A stretch of 64,000 bases of DNA, taken from positions 1-64,000 of the forward strand of contig WNNJ02001825.1 of assembly GCA_012934845.2 (NCBI GenBank). Reading direction: 5' to 3'. Shown here in pieces: positions 52,624 to 63,582 of the stretch. The notes beneath the pieces are model-generated. The model did not search any database. It was given only the letters and a program-made list of their open reading frames with translations, and was not told the DNA's origin. The translations under genes and the position numbers were made by a program. Origin of the DNA: Pomphorhynchus laevis (lineage: Eukaryota > Acanthocephala > Palaeacanthocephala > Echinorhynchida > Pomphorhynchidae). Every line of letters starts with the position of its first letter. The stretch's first letter is position 1.

Positions 52624-54755
52624 GATGATCGAAGTCCAATTATTTAGCAGCAAATTTGGATTAAAAATCAATCGTAGCCAGCTTTGGCTCCTGGACCACA
52701 GTTTCAAGCGATTTTTCGCAATAACAATTTATAAAATGACGCATTCCTTCAGGAATCCTGTGAGAAATTCAGTGTCCTCGTAATCAACGGATACGCATTT
52801 GTGCCTTATATAAAGAATAACTAGAAGGTCCACACACGCAACAAGCCAGTAAAAACGCTTCTGCACCTGAGCTTCGTATAGCATCGTGAGGAATTGCTGG
52901 TGTCTTTATAGTTATCACAAAAGCAGTCGAAACGTACCCTAACCACTTCATCCGACTGACGATGACTGCTGGGTGGTTAGGATCGTCTCGGAGTGATACA
53001 TTAGACTGATGGAGCTGATGATCGAAGTTCAGTTATTTAGCAGCAAATTTGAATTAAAAATCAATCGTAGCCAGCTTTGGCTCCTGGACCACAGTTTCAA
53101 GCGATTTTTCGCAATAACAATTTATAAAATGACGCATTCCTTCAGGAATCCTGTGAGAAATTCAGTGTCCTCGTAATCAACGGATACGCATTTGTGCCTT
53201 ATATAAAGAATAACTAGAAGGTCCACACACGCAACAAGCCAGTAAAAACGCTTCTGCACCTGAGCTTCGTATAGCATCGTGAGGAATTGCTGGTGTCTTT
53301 ATAGTTATCACAAAAGCAGTCGAAACGTACCCTAACCACTTCATCCGACTGACGATGACTTTAGGAATCCTGTGAGAAATTCAGTGTCCTCGTAATCAAC
53401 GGATACGCATTTGTGCCTTATATAAAGAATAACTAGAAGGTCCACACACGCAACAAGCCAGTAAAAACGCTTCTGCACCTGAGCTTCGTATAGCATCGTG
53501 AGGAATTGCTGGTGTCTTTATAGTTATCACAAAAGCAGTCGAAACGTACCCTAACCACTTCATCCGACTGACGATGACTGCTGGGTGGTTAGGATCGTCT
53601 CGGAGTGATACATTAGACTGATGGAGCTGATGATCGAAGTCCAGTTATTTAGCAGCAAATTTGGATTAAAAATCAATCGTAGCCAGCTTTGGCTCCTGGA
53701 CCACAGTTTCAAGCGATTTTTCGCAATAACAATTTATAAAATGACGCATTCCTTCAGGAATCCTGTGAGAAATTCAGTGTCCTCGTAATCAACGGATACG
53801 CATTTGTGCCTTATATAAAGAATAACTAGAAGGTCCACACACGCAACAAGCCAGTAAAAACGCTTCTGCACCTGAGCTTCGTATAGCATCGTGAGGAATT
53901 GCTGGTGTCTTTATAGTTATCACAAAAGCAGTCGAAACGTACCCTAACCACTTCATCCGACTGACGATGACTGCTGGATGGTTAGGATCGTCTCGGAGTG
54001 ATACATTAGACTGATGGAGCTTATGATCGAAGTCCAGTTATTTAGCAGCAAATTTGGATTAAAAATCAATCGTAGCCAGCTTTGGCTCCTGGACCACAGT
54101 TTCAAGCGATTTTTCGCAATAACAATTTATAAAATGACACATTCCTTCAGGAATCCTGTGAGAAATTCAGTGTCCTCGTAATCAACGGATACGCATTTGT
54201 GTGACTGCTGGGTGGTTAGGATCGTCTCGGAGTGATACATTAGACTGATGGAGCTGATGATCGAAGTCCAGTTATTTAGCAGCAAATTTGGATTAAAAAT
54301 CAATCGTAGCCAGCTTTGGCTCTTGGACCACAGTTTCAAGCGATTTTTCGCAATAACAATTTATAAAATGACGCATTCCTTCAGGAATCCTGTGAGAAAT
54401 TCAGTGTCCTCGTAATCAACGGATACGCATTTGTGCCTTATATAAAGAATAACTAGATGGTCCACACACGCAACAAGCCAGTAAAAACGCTTCTGCACCT
54501 GAGCTTCGTATAGCATCGTGAGGAATTGCTGATGTCTTTATAGTTATCACAAAAGCAGTCGAAACGTACCCTAACCACTTCATCCGACTGACGATGACTG
54601 CTAAGTGGTTAGGATCGTCTTGGAGTGATACATTAGACTGATGGAGCTGATGATCGAAGTCCAGTTATTTAGCAGCAAATTTGGATTAAAAATCAATCGT
54701 AGCCAGCTTTGGCTCCTGGACCACAGTTTCAAGCGGTTTTTCGAAATAACAATTT
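52624..54755 (+). repeat. 393-bp satellite array, six copies
   Basis: Units start at GATGATCGAAG: 52624, 53017, 53629, 54022 (variant TATGATCG), 54256 and 54649. The spacings are 393, 612, 393, 234 and 393. The 612 unit contains an extra 219-base partial copy and the 234 unit lacks 159 bases. The last copy stops after about 105 bases. Units are almost identical. Each contains an inner inverted repeat (CCTAACCAC ... GTGGTTAGG). No long reading frame is conserved. The array sits between two ACATAACATGTT-type sequences (52597, 54757), a likely insertion point. Confidence 0.9.
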
Positions 54756-56538
54756 GCATAACATGTTATATATACATATACACGTTATATATAACATGTT
54801 GTATACATATATATACTCGGGGTCACTTTAATATTACCCGAGTATATTGTATAAATTTAAAATATACTTTTATATAAAATATACAATTTTGTAAGTGAAT
54901 ATATTTATAATATAAATAGGATAAAGTTTCGTATATATAAAACTAGCTGTGATAAATAATGTATTTTTAGCATGTGTTTTTTGTTAAACTGTGTTATTTC
55001 ACATTATTTCTTTATTTGTACTTTTCGCAACACTCGAACGAGGTGTGCATCGGTAAGCAAATAGAGTAGAACATTCTGCTATCAATTTCCCTGGTAGCAA
55101 GATATATTACTATGCTTTATATAATTCAGAAGTAGGTCTAGATAGATTATCAAATATTATGAAGATTCATTATACTGTTCCTAGTATATATCATTGGATA
55201 TTTAAGATTATTGATTTGTTGACATGTCATTAATTGTGATGTTGTTTTGTCACCCTTCAAGAGTACTAGTTTGTGTAATTTAAACAATAAATATATACTC
55301 TGTTTCAGTTAATAAAATTTGGTAATATTAATTTTGTCGAAAATGTAGTGAATGTTAAATTAAAAAATAATTAATGGTTAATGTTTATTAATGATTTATT
55401 ACAATGATTTAAATTAAATTAATTTAATAACTAAATTAATTTAATAAATAATAAAATTAAAATGTCCTAGCGAAAAACCATGATGAAAATCACTGAGTTT
55501 CAACAAAGATTGAAATAAAATTATTTAATTTAGTTTATATAGTGATCTAATCATTGTGATATAATACAATAATTGTATTGTTTGACAATAATAATGATTG
55601 TCTGTTCTTTTGACAATGTTCGACAATAATTGATTGTATAACAATGGTTGTATTAATACAATATAATAATGGAATGTATTATGTATACAATGTATTCTAA
55701 AAATTAATAAATATTTTTTAATAATGCAATTAAATATTATATTTAGTAAATATATTCATTAAATTTTATATTCAGTAATTCTATGTAACCGTCATCATAA
55801 CAATCTATAAGAACAAAAAATATAGCACAAATCCACAAGTTTATTTATAATAATTTAAGGGTTCTAATAAATCCTCCATTATTTGCTTAAGCTTAGAATG
55901 TTTCTGCTTAATATCTAAGAATTCTAACATTTAAGGTTACTATGTTCTCGCAGCTATGTATGTGTTTAGTATTTTGAACAACTTTTAGAGAACAAGCAAA
56001 GCAGATTATCAACAGTCAAATAAATTTCCCGAAATACTAAGCATACATCTCATTGTAATAAATTTACAATCTCTGCTTATTGTACGACCAAGCGGTTAAT
56101 ACTCAAATTATTAATATAAATATTAACATGTATTTGATATACATGTATTGGTATGTTTTTGATTTATTTGATTATAAGATAACTAAATACTAAATTAATT
56201 AATTGAATTTCTGAACCTATTTATTCATATTTTTTAAAATTAAGTAATTTCTGTGGTTAATTGCTGTTATTAGAAATATTGAACATATAACAATTTTTAA
56301 ATTAGTAAACGTTATTATCTACTATATAAATTATAACAAATTTTAAAAATATGTGATATATTCAAAATGCATGACATTATATTTTGGTTAATCATGCATC
56401 TAGATAATTTGTACAAAATACTCAAGTACATTTTAATTATCATTTAAGAGAACACCTTTGTATATTCCCTAGGGTAATAATGTCTTAACGTCATGGGGAA
56501 TTTTAGATTTGATACACAAATATCTGTCGTTTTGCAAA
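54756..56538. other. AT-rich spacer upstream of the transporter gene
   Basis: Begins with alternating TATATA/ACATGT palindromic sequence (54756-54805). No gene seen. The duplicate of 52243-52450 lies at 56125-56265. The 56.3-56.54 kb part presumably holds the transporter promoter, but no element can be named. Confidence 0.4.
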
Positions 56539-56677
56539 ATGGACAAGACACGAATAGTTTCAAGCATACTTCGATTTCTGGTGATTCAAACGTGCTGTCT
56601 CACATTTTTCCTAATGTGTTGGTTGGTGTATAAATTTACTAAACGTAATACTGCTTATATACGACCAAATCGACTGA
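56539..56677 (+). CDS. PAPS transporter exon 1
   Basis: MDKTRIVSSILRFLVIQTCC, then LTFFLMCWLVYKFTKRN and TAYIRPNRL. Donor A|GTAAGC at 56678, phase 1. An in-frame TTG-led extension upstream is not needed. Confidence 0.65.
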
Positions 56678-58723
56678 GTAAGCAATTTACGAAGAAATAT
56701 TTAAAAACAATTTCAAGTTTTCAGTGTTTAACACGTTTTTCCCTTAATTGTTATGGCCAATCTAGCATTTATTAGATAAAAATGTGCATTGTTTTCACAC
56801 AAGTCAGATTTTTATCTTTTACTTTGAATATATTTTCCAAACTGAGAGCAATATATACATCATTTAAACAAATCTAGCTGGATCAGATGGCCGAACATAT
56901 GACGTGCAGGTAAGAATTATACTTGTGATTATATTTGTGATCCACGACTGTGAAGATATTAATTAAGTAATTATACTTTAAGGCAAGTGAATTATATTTA
57001 ATAAGGCATTTAAACGGAGGTACGACTTTAAAATTACATATGAAGTACAAATAAAAATTAATAAAATTGTTACATAAAAATGTTAAAAATTAAAATTAAA
57101 TATAATCAATGAAAATGTATTAAATGTATTATGTTAAGTCATAATGTATTATATGACTTAACTTTTTCAAATATTTAATAAATGAATAAACATTTATTTT
57201 ATTAAAAAAGTTTTTATGAAAATGAATGTTGATGGCATTAATGTAATTGATTAATAATTAAAATAAATCAAATTATAAACCTATAAAAGACTAAAATAAT
57301 GTTAATATAGTTAACATTATATAACATAACATCATATAGTTATAGTCTTATAGTTTTAATAAGACTATAAATCTACAAAACTGAATAAATCTACAAAATC
57401 AAGCTATATAGCAATGAAGACATAGCATTAAAGACTAAATAGACCGGTATGGTGACCACTGTAACTGATAAATTTAAAAATAATAATTGAATGATATATT
57501 GACATGTACACTCGTTTTGCGCTAGTTCAATCTTTGTAAACATTCCCAATATTTAAAAGTATAGTTTACTGTTGATATACAGTTGTATTTTAATCTGCAT
57601 TTTGATTTTTTAAATTAAACACCATAATTTAATATCGTTTGCTATTTAAGGCCGTATTCTACAGTTTATATTTGAAGAGCCCTTAATCCTACCACAATTA
57701 GTAAATCACAGTAATGAACCAAATAAACACAGCAGCAACGATTTTATTAACTTCGTTAAGTGCTCGTGTGGATTAATATTTTTTTACACATTGTGGGGAC
57801 TGCTTCAAGAACGAATTATGACTAAGCAATACGGGCATCAAGGTCAAAAGTTTATCCACACTCAATTCGTAATTCTCTGTAATCGAGTTGCCAATCTAAT
57901 ATTAGCTTATTGCCTCTGTAAAAATAAGGACCATGTAATGGCACCTCAAACTGCTAGTTACAAAATAGTGATGGCTTCATGGTCTAACTCATTAAGCAGT
58001 TGGTTCCAGTACGAGTCGTTAATGTTTGTATGCTTCCCTATTGTTGTTCTTGGAAAATCATTTAAAATCGTTCCTGTAATGATATTAAGCCGTTGTCTTC
58101 TAACTCACAAATACTCCACACTTCAATATTGCTCGGCTTCTATCGTATCGTCTGGATTATGGATATTTTTAAACGGAGTTGGTAACCGTGCAGAAACAGG
58201 TATGCAAGACAAAGAATCAATTCACATCACTTTCGGATTGGTATTAATTTTGTTTTATATAAGTTTTGACGCTTTTACATCGAATTGGCAGAAGAGGTTA
58301 CTTTCCGTAAGTAGTGACCGTGCTATTGGACGGTATCAACTCATGTTCTGGTTCAACGCATGGTCTGCATTGATATGTTTCGTTGGTCTTATTCCTACTG
58401 TCGATCAGGTATTACAATTCATAATTACACACGGATTAAATTCTCGATTTCTTTTTCACATATGCACGCTCTCTACGTGTTCAGCAGCTGGTCAATGGTT
58501 TGTCTATCGAACATTAGATTGTTTCGGGCCAGTGGTATTCGCCTCTATTATGGCATTTCGTCAAATGCTGTCCGCTTTTATATCGTGCATAGTATATAAG
58601 CATCAATTATCCTTAAAGGGCTGGCTTGGTTTACTCACTATTTCAATAGGAGTTGGTATGTTCATCAGCAGCAATAGGAAAGATACCTCGAAAACATCAC
58701 TGAAAACGATAGATAAAGTATGA
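56539..58723 (+). CDS. PAPS transporter 1 (SLC35B2 / slalom type), three exons
   Basis: Exons 56539-56677, 56878-56909 and 57665-58723 join in phases 1 and 0 to 409 residues (human SLC35B2: 432). The protein is a nucleotide-sugar-transporter-type multispan membrane protein of the Golgi. It imports 3'-phosphoadenosine 5'-phosphosulfate in exchange for nucleotide, feeding sulfation of proteoglycans. Hallmarks: WGLLQERIMTKQYG (about residues 101-114), LSSWFQYESLMFV, LGKSFKIVPVM, DAFTSNWQKRL (from residue 259), and a C-terminal VVFASIMAFRQMLSAFISC block, matching SLC35B2 (WGVLQERVMT, DSFTSNWQ, VFTIIMTLRQ). A hydrophobic segment near residues 11-32 is the first membrane span. The start is the first ATG of an exon with a clean donor. 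The gene looks intact. Confidence 0.88.
56878..56909 (+). CDS. PAPS transporter exon 2 (32-nt microexon)
   Basis: Acceptor AACAAATCTAG and donor CAG|GTAAGA flank 32 bases that convert phase 1 to phase 0 (TGSDGRTYDVQ). Skipping it would also stay in frame if exon 3 used the weaker acceptor TATTTAAG at 57650. Confidence 0.6.
57665..58723 (+). CDS. PAPS transporter exon 3 (main coding exon)
   Basis: Acceptor CGTATTCTACAG ends 57664. Reads FIFEEPLILPQLVNHSNEPN, then KCSCGLIFFYTLWGLLQERI and the whole membrane domain to DKV and TGA. The last 350 residues in one exon suggest intron loss or a compact gene. Confidence 0.9.
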   Translation, partial: FIFEEPLILPQLVNHSNEPNKHSSNDFINFVKCSCGLIFFYTLWGLLQERIMTKQYGHQGQKFIHTQFVILCNRVANLILAYCLCKNKDHVMAPQTASYKIVMASWSNSLSSWFQYESLMFVCFPIVVLGKSFKIVPVMILSRCLLTHKYSTLQYCSASIVSSGLWIFLNGVGNRAETGMQDKESIHITFGLVLILFYISFDAFTSNWQKRLLSVSSDRAIGRYQLMFWFNAWSALICFVGLIPTVDQVLQFIITHGLNSRFLFHICTLSTCSAAGQWFVYRTLDCFGPVVFASIMAFRQMLSAFISCIVYKHQLSLKGWLGLLTISIGVGMFISSNRKDTSKTSLKTIDKV

Positions 58724-58732
58724 ATGTACGCA

Positions 58733-58738
58733 AATAAA
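58733..58738 (+). other. polyadenylation signal near the transporter stop
   Basis: AATAAA about 10 bases past the stop. More AATAAA words at about 58835-58850 are a more usual distance. Confidence 0.35.
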
Positions 58739-58849
58739 GGGTACTCAAATATTCTGTACAATTAAAGTAGAAAAAGTTCTTTATGTACTTTTCTCTTCAT
58801 TCGAAATGAACTAAAAACTCAAAACTTTATTGAAATAAACAATAAAAAC

Positions 58850-60210
58850 TGATACTAAAAACTCAAAACTTTAAGTGAAAAACCAAGAAAATGTATTTTT
58901 CTAGCATTGCCTATTTCCGCAGTCAAATTAGAGCATGGAGTCGAATTAGAGCCTATATCCAAATTATTTATAACGGAATCCACCGTTATTCTGCGCCTAG
59001 GAAATAACTCTTTCATTAAAATCTGTTTATCATATAACAACTTTTACTTTAATAAAATGTCATCTTTTTGATTTGTACAAAATATAAAAATCTAAAAAAT
59101 AATATAAATAATAAAAATATAAAAAATATTTATATTTATAAAATATAAAATATTTATATTTTATATTTATAAAAAATATCGCTAATAAACTTTGATTATT
59201 AGCGATAATCATAGCAAACCTGATAATTTAATGATTTGATATATTTACCAAATGAGGCATACATTTGATTTTGATTCTAATATCAAAGTTTGATTCTTAA
59301 CAAACCTTTTTATTTTTATTATTAGCCATTATTAGTCATTTTATCTTTAGATTGACATGTTTTATATATACTTGGCGTAATTCTTAGAATATATTCGACA
59401 TTAAATAAGCTACGATGTCTTTAGCAGTTTGAATATACGATTGTACAAATTAATGAAATGAAACCATAATCTGACTAAAAGATGCTAATTGTTAGTAATT
59501 TGAATCTGTGATTAGTATAACTAAAAATAAATTCATTATTATTAATTAAAAAATTCATAAAATTCCTAATAATTAATAATATAATTATATTATTAATTAT
59601 ACAATTTATAATTATATTAAAAAATTATTTGTAAAATTTATGATTAAATTAAAAATGTTTTAATTTAATAAATCAATTGCAAAATTATGATTTATTGAAT
59701 CGTGATTAAATAATTAATAACTATTTAAAATAAAAACTATAATTACTTTTAACTATTACTGGTTTATTATTACTAAATTGATATAATCTTGACTCTTTTC
59801 ATCGTTGAAAATTTAAGCAAAAATGATTTCTGTTTTGTATCGATTAATGGTATATTTAATATTTTGAGTAAAATTGTCATGGCACGAAGTCGTATGTCGA
59901 AGTCGAATAAATGTAACGTAAAGGACTGATTTATTTTGAAATTAATGTTCTAACTATGACATGAGAGGACACAAAGAGCTTACCTTCTAGGGCGGAAGCC
60001 ATATTGTTCGTCTGTTATTAAATTATTGCATGCTTTAAGTTACAATCAGTTCTTTATTTTTTGATTTTGCCAATTTTTATGTCCATCGTCGATGGACATA
60101 AAAAAGTGATAAATCTAAAAGAATAAAATTTTTAAATAATTGAAAATGATCTATTATTGATAAAAAATTATTCAAGCTGGATCAAATAAAAGGATAAATA
60201 ATTTTTGATA
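58850..60210. other. AT-rich spacer with perfect palindrome
   Basis: No gene supported. Contains AT-rich simple sequence (59090-59180) and the palindrome TTTTATGTCCATCG-T-CGATGGACATAAAA at 60075-60103. Confidence 0.5.
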
Positions 60211-60238
60211 TTTCGCTAACTTTTGTTAGTATCTTCTG
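60211..60238 (-). ncRNA. hammerhead-like core in Penelope tail
   Basis: Minus strand: CAGAAGA, two bases, CTAAC-AAAA-GTTAG (perfect stem), one base, GAAA. One departure from CUGANGA (A for U). It lies about 380 bases past the endonuclease end. Confidence 0.42.
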
Positions 60239-61290
60239 AAAATTACAATGTTTTTTTAATGTACATGCTTTTATAAAAAAGTTCAAAACGATCGCCGTCA
60301 TTTGCTTTGGGCAGGTGCTGCTTTATTAGTGATAACCAGCTGCTTTCACTGTTGTTTGAATTTTTGACACGATTTCGGCAATTTTTGAAGGTACACAAAA
60401 CGCAATAAATGGTTCAAAATAGTTTAGAAACAACAAAAATAATAGCAATAATATTTTCATTCAAAATAAATAATTTGAAAAATTAGAAAAATATAAAAAA
60501 TAATAATTGAAAGTACTAGAAAAATTCAATAAAGTATGAAAATAGAATAGAAAAGATTATTTAAACAAAAGAATCGTTTATAACAACTTTACAAAATATT
60601 TAACGTTACGTTAGGTTAATTATTCGTCATAATAATATTGGAGTTTTTATAAATGTAATAAGCCTCAAGAATTTTTCTATTTAAAGAAGTGGTTTCTTTT
60701 GCTAAAGCAACGATATTATTATAGTCAATATTGTGATCTAAATTTAAACTATGGTCTACAATAGCGCTACTTGGTCCATTTTTGAGTGTGCATTTGTCTT
60801 GTTTTGATCTAGTCTCTAATGGTTGGCCTGTTTGACCAACAACAGGCCAACCCATCATTATTATGAATTTTTATAAACAACCCCATCATTATTATGTTTG
60901 GATTTCTTTTCCAAAATGTTATGTAGTTTCGATATTTTACTATTATACAAAACAATATTTGAAGTATTTAATGTTTTATTGTTTGAATCAAATCTTTTGA
61001 AATTAATATTCCAAAAATTATTTATAAATGGTAATCATATGTATTTCTTTTCTCTTTCTGAACCAAAAACAACGTGTTTATCCTTTTTGGTACTTTTGTA
61101 GAAAGCCTTTTTAATTGCCCATGATGGAAAACCGTTTTTATCTAATAGAATTCTAATTATCTTATTATTTGTTTCAAATTCATTTATATAGGGAAAAATC
61201 ATCTTACTTCGTAAAAACAAAAAATTGGCAGCAGATGTTTCCAAGATGTTAGGACATTGGCATTCCACGAAACAAAAGTTTATACCACGA
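60211..61290 (-). mobile_element. Penelope-like element fragment with GIY-YIG endonuclease
   Basis: Minus strand, in element order. 61035-61268 holds a linker block after the reverse transcriptase (NNKIIRILLDKNGFPSWAIK then KDKHVVFGSE). Then 60616-60858 holds the GIY-YIG part (VVGQTGQPLETR, SSAIVDHSLNLDHNIDYNNI, NRKILEAYYI with conserved glutamate). Then an untranslated tail with a hammerhead-like core. A few breaks separate these blocks. It is 5'-truncated, with no reverse transcriptase catalytic box seen. Confidence 0.68.
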
Positions 61291-61660
61291 GTTTATCACT
61301 TTTTTATACCACGAATAAAAAGTGATAAATAATTGGTCCACGATAATTGACGACCTGGTATATCGCTACCAAGACAATAAATTTCTCTCTAATTAAACTT
61401 GGCAAATATTAAAAATATAAAATTATAGAAAGATTGAACGAAATCCAAATAATAAAGCTAAAGTCTACGTCGACAATGAAACAAAATCACACGTATTCAA
61501 CAATGTTGTCTTGATATTTGAGGTGGCATTAATTGAAAATGCTTCAGATCATCCATGTCCTAAAGCATTTTCTATTTTGCGCCATGACCAAAACGCTCGT
61601 GGCATTTCAACGTCGCACGGCCAAACTAACTTTCTAAAACAGATAGAACGTTAAACAAGG

Positions 61661-61891
61661 TTATCCAATCGCTCTCTTGAGGCGACGTCCAATATATCGA
61701 CTAAGAAACAGCGCGGACTCTCCCAGAGCTCCATACGTTTTGACTTCGAAGGGGAGGAAATAATGGGACTGGGATAGGTCGTAATAGTTGTGTACCTTCG
61801 GTTGTTCTAACTCTGTAGCTGCTACTCCTGCTTGCTGAGCCAAGTGTCCGAAGTTGATGGCTTTCTTTTGCGAAGTAACTTTCTTTTTCAT
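61661..61891 (-). pseudogene. fragment of a retroelement-derived protein C-terminus
   Basis: Minus strand: VHNYYDLSQSHYFLPFEVKT, then YGALGESALFLSRYIGRRLK. The pattern Y-x-FLPF-x-V-x-T-x-G-x-x-G-x-x-A...IGRRL resembles the C-terminal block that follows reverse transcriptase in some animal retroelement proteins. There is no upstream catalytic part here. Weak assignment. Confidence 0.35.
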
Positions 61892-62132
61892 TGTGGTTTT
61901 CTATAGGGCAGCTGCGATAGGGAATATAATTTGTCTGCATGACCATCCTTATCGCAAATTGTTTTTACTAATTCATTTCGTTAAATCAAATGATTATTTT
62001 AGATGATTTTGGTAAAATCATTACATTTGAACTCCTAACACCAGAAGTATTTAAAATATTTTGAGTAAGAGCCTTATATGCTGGGCCAACAATCCGTTTA
62101 AAAACGTTTTTTGACAATAACATATTTATGTC

Positions 62133-63297
62133 GATTAGATTGTTTGTTGATTCAAAATTAATAGATTCAGTATAATCTTACCTTATCAAACTCTTAGAAT
62201 ATAATTTAAAATTTATCAGGTTTGATTTTAAATGCGTTTCTAAAAATATAAAATGATATAAATTAATATGTTATCCGCCGATTAGATTGTTTGTTAATTT
62301 GAAATTAATAAATTCAGTTTAATCTTACCTTATCAAGCTCTTAAAATATAATTTTAAATTTATCAGGTTTGATTTAAAATGCGTTTCTAAAAATATAAAA
62401 AGATATAAATTAATATGTTATCTGCCGATTAGATTGTTTATTGATTTGATATTAATAGATTCAGTTTAATCTTACCTTATCAAACTCTTAGATTAAAAAT
62501 TAAAATTTATCAGTCTTAATTTTAAATGCGTTTCTAAAAATATTAAATATGTTAATATGTTATATGTTGATTAGATTGTTATTCAATTTAAAATTAATAG
62601 ATTAAGTATAATCTTACCTTATCAAACTCTTAGATTAGAAATTAAAATTTATCAGGTTTGATTTTAAATGCGTTTCTAAAAATATAAAAAGATATAAATT
62701 AATATGTTATCTGCCGATTAGATTGTTTATTGATTTGATATTAATAGATTCAGTTTAATCTTACCTTATCAAACTCTTAGATTAAAAATTAAAATTTATC
62801 AGTCTTAATTTTAAATGCGTTTCTAAAAATATTAAATATGTTAATATGTTATATGTTGATTAGATTGTTATTCAATTTAAAATTAATAGATTAAGTATAA
62901 TCTTACCTTATCAAACTCTTAGATTAGAAATTAAAATTTATCAGGTTTGATTTTAAATGCGTTTCTAAAAATATAAAATGATATAAATTAATATGTTATC
63001 TGTTGATTAGATTGTTTGTTGATTTAAAATTTATAGATTCAGTTTAATCTTACCTTATCAAACTCTTTGATTAGAACTTAAAATTTATCAGGTTTGATAT
63101 AAAATGCGTTTCTAAAAATATAAAATGATATAAATTAATATGTTATCTGTTGATTAGATTTTTTGTTGATTTAAAATTAATAGATTCAGTATAATCTTAT
63201 CTTATCAAACTCTTAGATTATAAATTAAAATTTGTCAGGTTTGATATTAAAAGTGTTTATGAAAATATAAAATGATATAAATTAATATGTTATCTAA
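62133..63297 (+). repeat. 147-bp satellite array, eight units
   Basis: GATTAGATTG starts at 62133, 62280, 62427, 62569, 62716, 62858, 63005 and 63152. Spacings are 147 except two of 142. Units 3-4 and 5-6 are near-identical pairs, giving a 289-base higher-order step. Each unit contains AATCTTACCTTATCAA and ATGCGTTTCTAAAAATA. There is no reading frame. Confidence 0.9.
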
Positions 63298-63582
63298 TCA
63301 CTCTTATTCAAAAATATTTGTATAATAGAAATCAACATAACCAAATATATCATCAGAATAGCAGATTATCTACTACGTTTGAATAGTTCAATACAGTAAA
63401 CACTGATATTTTTAAAATATAAAGTAGATTTTTATTCCGCTTGGAAAACTCAGCAACGTGGAATTGTTTCCATATTACTTAAAGCAATACTATGATAATG
63501 GCGTGTATCTACTAGCATATCGACAGTATTATTGAACTGTTATCATAACCAAGGCCGCGTATACACACTTTGATTACATATA
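63298..63582. other. region upstream of the last open frame
   Basis: Less AT-rich towards the right (GCCGCGTATACACAC). It could be promoter or 5' untranslated sequence of the next gene. Confidence 0.3.

Noticed and set aside
52920-53000. Hammerhead-like boxes in the 393-bp satellite (GCAGTCGAAAC and CTGACGATGACTGC)
   Set aside because: The flanking GACTGC/GCAGTC do pair, but the order would require a type II form, and the 22 bases between the boxes cannot form both stem I and stem III. The strong local pairing is CCTAACCAC/GTGGTTAGG instead.
53017-54877. Short open frames within the 393-bp satellite (54127-54339 minus, 54641-54877 plus)
   Set aside because: They are satellite translations, not kept open across units.
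58360-58599. A 79-codon plus-strand frame inside the transporter
   Set aside because: Out-of-frame shadow of the SLC35B2-type coding exon.
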